A stretch of DNA of 33,111 bases from Candidatus Thiodiazotropha sp. (ex Epidulcina cf. delphinae). Its GTDB lineage: Bacteria; Pseudomonadota; Gammaproteobacteria; Chromatiales; Chromatiaceae. Every line of letters starts with the position of its first letter. The first letter of the stretch is position 1. The notes below the pieces were generated by a model. It had not been told where the DNA came from, searched no databases, and saw only the letters and a list, made by a program, of their open reading frames with translations. Where the stretch lies: NCBI GenBank assembly GCA_025656505.1, contig JAHXHR010000030.1, forward strand, positions 1-33,111, given 5' to 3'. The translations under genes were made by a program, and so were the position numbers. Below are positions 32,917-33,111 of this stretch, piece by piece.

Positions 32917-33111
32917 ATGTCAGAAACCGCTTATCCTGAAGAGATACCCGCTTATCCGGATCTGGATACCCACGCCATCAAGGTGCCGCCGCACTCGATC
33001 CAGGCTGAACAGTCGGTGCTGGGCGGTTTGATGCTGGATAACGCCGGCTGGGACAGGGTTGCGGATTTGGTGGTGGAGGGGGATTTCTACCGCAAGGAGC
33101 ATCGCCTGATC
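32917..33111 (+). CDS. dnaB: replicative DNA helicase DnaB, 5' part (runs off window)
   Basis: The first 65 codons of an open frame reach the window end without a stop and are therefore absent from the ORF track. The translation MSETAYPEEIPAYPD is followed by VPPHSIQAEQSVLGGLMLDN, the hallmark N-terminal domain of DnaB, then WDRVADLVVEGDFYRKEHRLI, which matches the family (FYRxxHRxIF). The usual upstream rpsF-rpsR-rplI genes of many gammaproteobacteria are not present in the 170 bp before it. Identity is certain at the family level; phage-type DnaB cannot be fully excluded without the rest. Confidence 0.93.
   Translation, partial: MSETAYPEEIPAYPDLDTHAIKVPPHSIQAEQSVLGGLMLDNAGWDRVADLVVEGDFYRKEHRLI

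Overview
The window looks like chromosomal DNA of a gammaproteobacterium. Housekeeping genes of clear gammaproteobacterial type (rne starting [10 protein letters not shown] next to divergent rluC, icd, xerD with dsbC downstream, yajQ, ycgN, ppk1, a partial dnaB) sit among c-type cytochromes, a hydrogenase maturation gene and copper-associated genes. Together with the moderate GC content this suggests a respiratory, possibly sulfur-oxidising lineage of the Chromatiales/Sedimenticola type. That placement is inference; no rRNA or tRNA gene is visible.

Layout. 1-4104 (+): an operon of cytochrome b561, SHP-type oxygen-binding cytochrome c, diheme cytochrome c and a PepSY protein, followed by an OmpR-type regulator and its histidine kinase. 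4273-11195 (-): ppk1, an ApgM-like alkaline phosphatase superfamily enzyme, a 2-phosphoglycerate kinase and a REC-PP2C-HATPase stress regulator. 11410-18290: low-molecular-weight tyrosine phosphatase (+), RNase E (-) with a long pentapeptide-repeat tail, then rluC, a HAD phosphatase and sppA (+). 18320-21023 (-): hypE, a HVO_A0114-type DNA-binding protein, a broken TumE toxin gene and a class V aminotransferase, with a divergent cupin gene. 21781-23640 (+): a small membrane protein, a Cys-rich exported protein, a cytochrome c lipoprotein and a DUF411/CopG-like protein, probably a copper-handling group. Then icd (+), an LbtU-like porin (-), ycgN (-), ogt-xerD (+), yajQ, dsbC, a PP2C phosphatase, a double-FHA protein and the start of dnaB.

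The most striking non-genic content is a family of small non-autonomous transposable elements (MITEs). Its terminal inverted repeat is CCTAAAAACCGCAGTTG. Three complete copies are flanked by 5-bp target duplications (CTGAA, TTAAC, TTGAA), and three solo ends are also present. One copy carries a second, unrelated 159-bp fold-back MITE with a CTAG duplication. Another sits exactly on the start codon of ogt and appears to have cut that gene off from its original ribosome binding site.

The most interesting protein-level observations are four. The ApgM-like enzyme has Thr at the position of the usual nucleophilic Ser and sits beside 2-phosphoglycerate kinase, suggesting a 2,3-bisphosphoglycerate pathway in a bacterium. 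RNase E carries 22 near-identical 15-bp tandem repeats. The TumE gene is frameshifted by a 4-bp duplication. The region also has a complete SHP/DHC/b561 set with dedicated two-component control.
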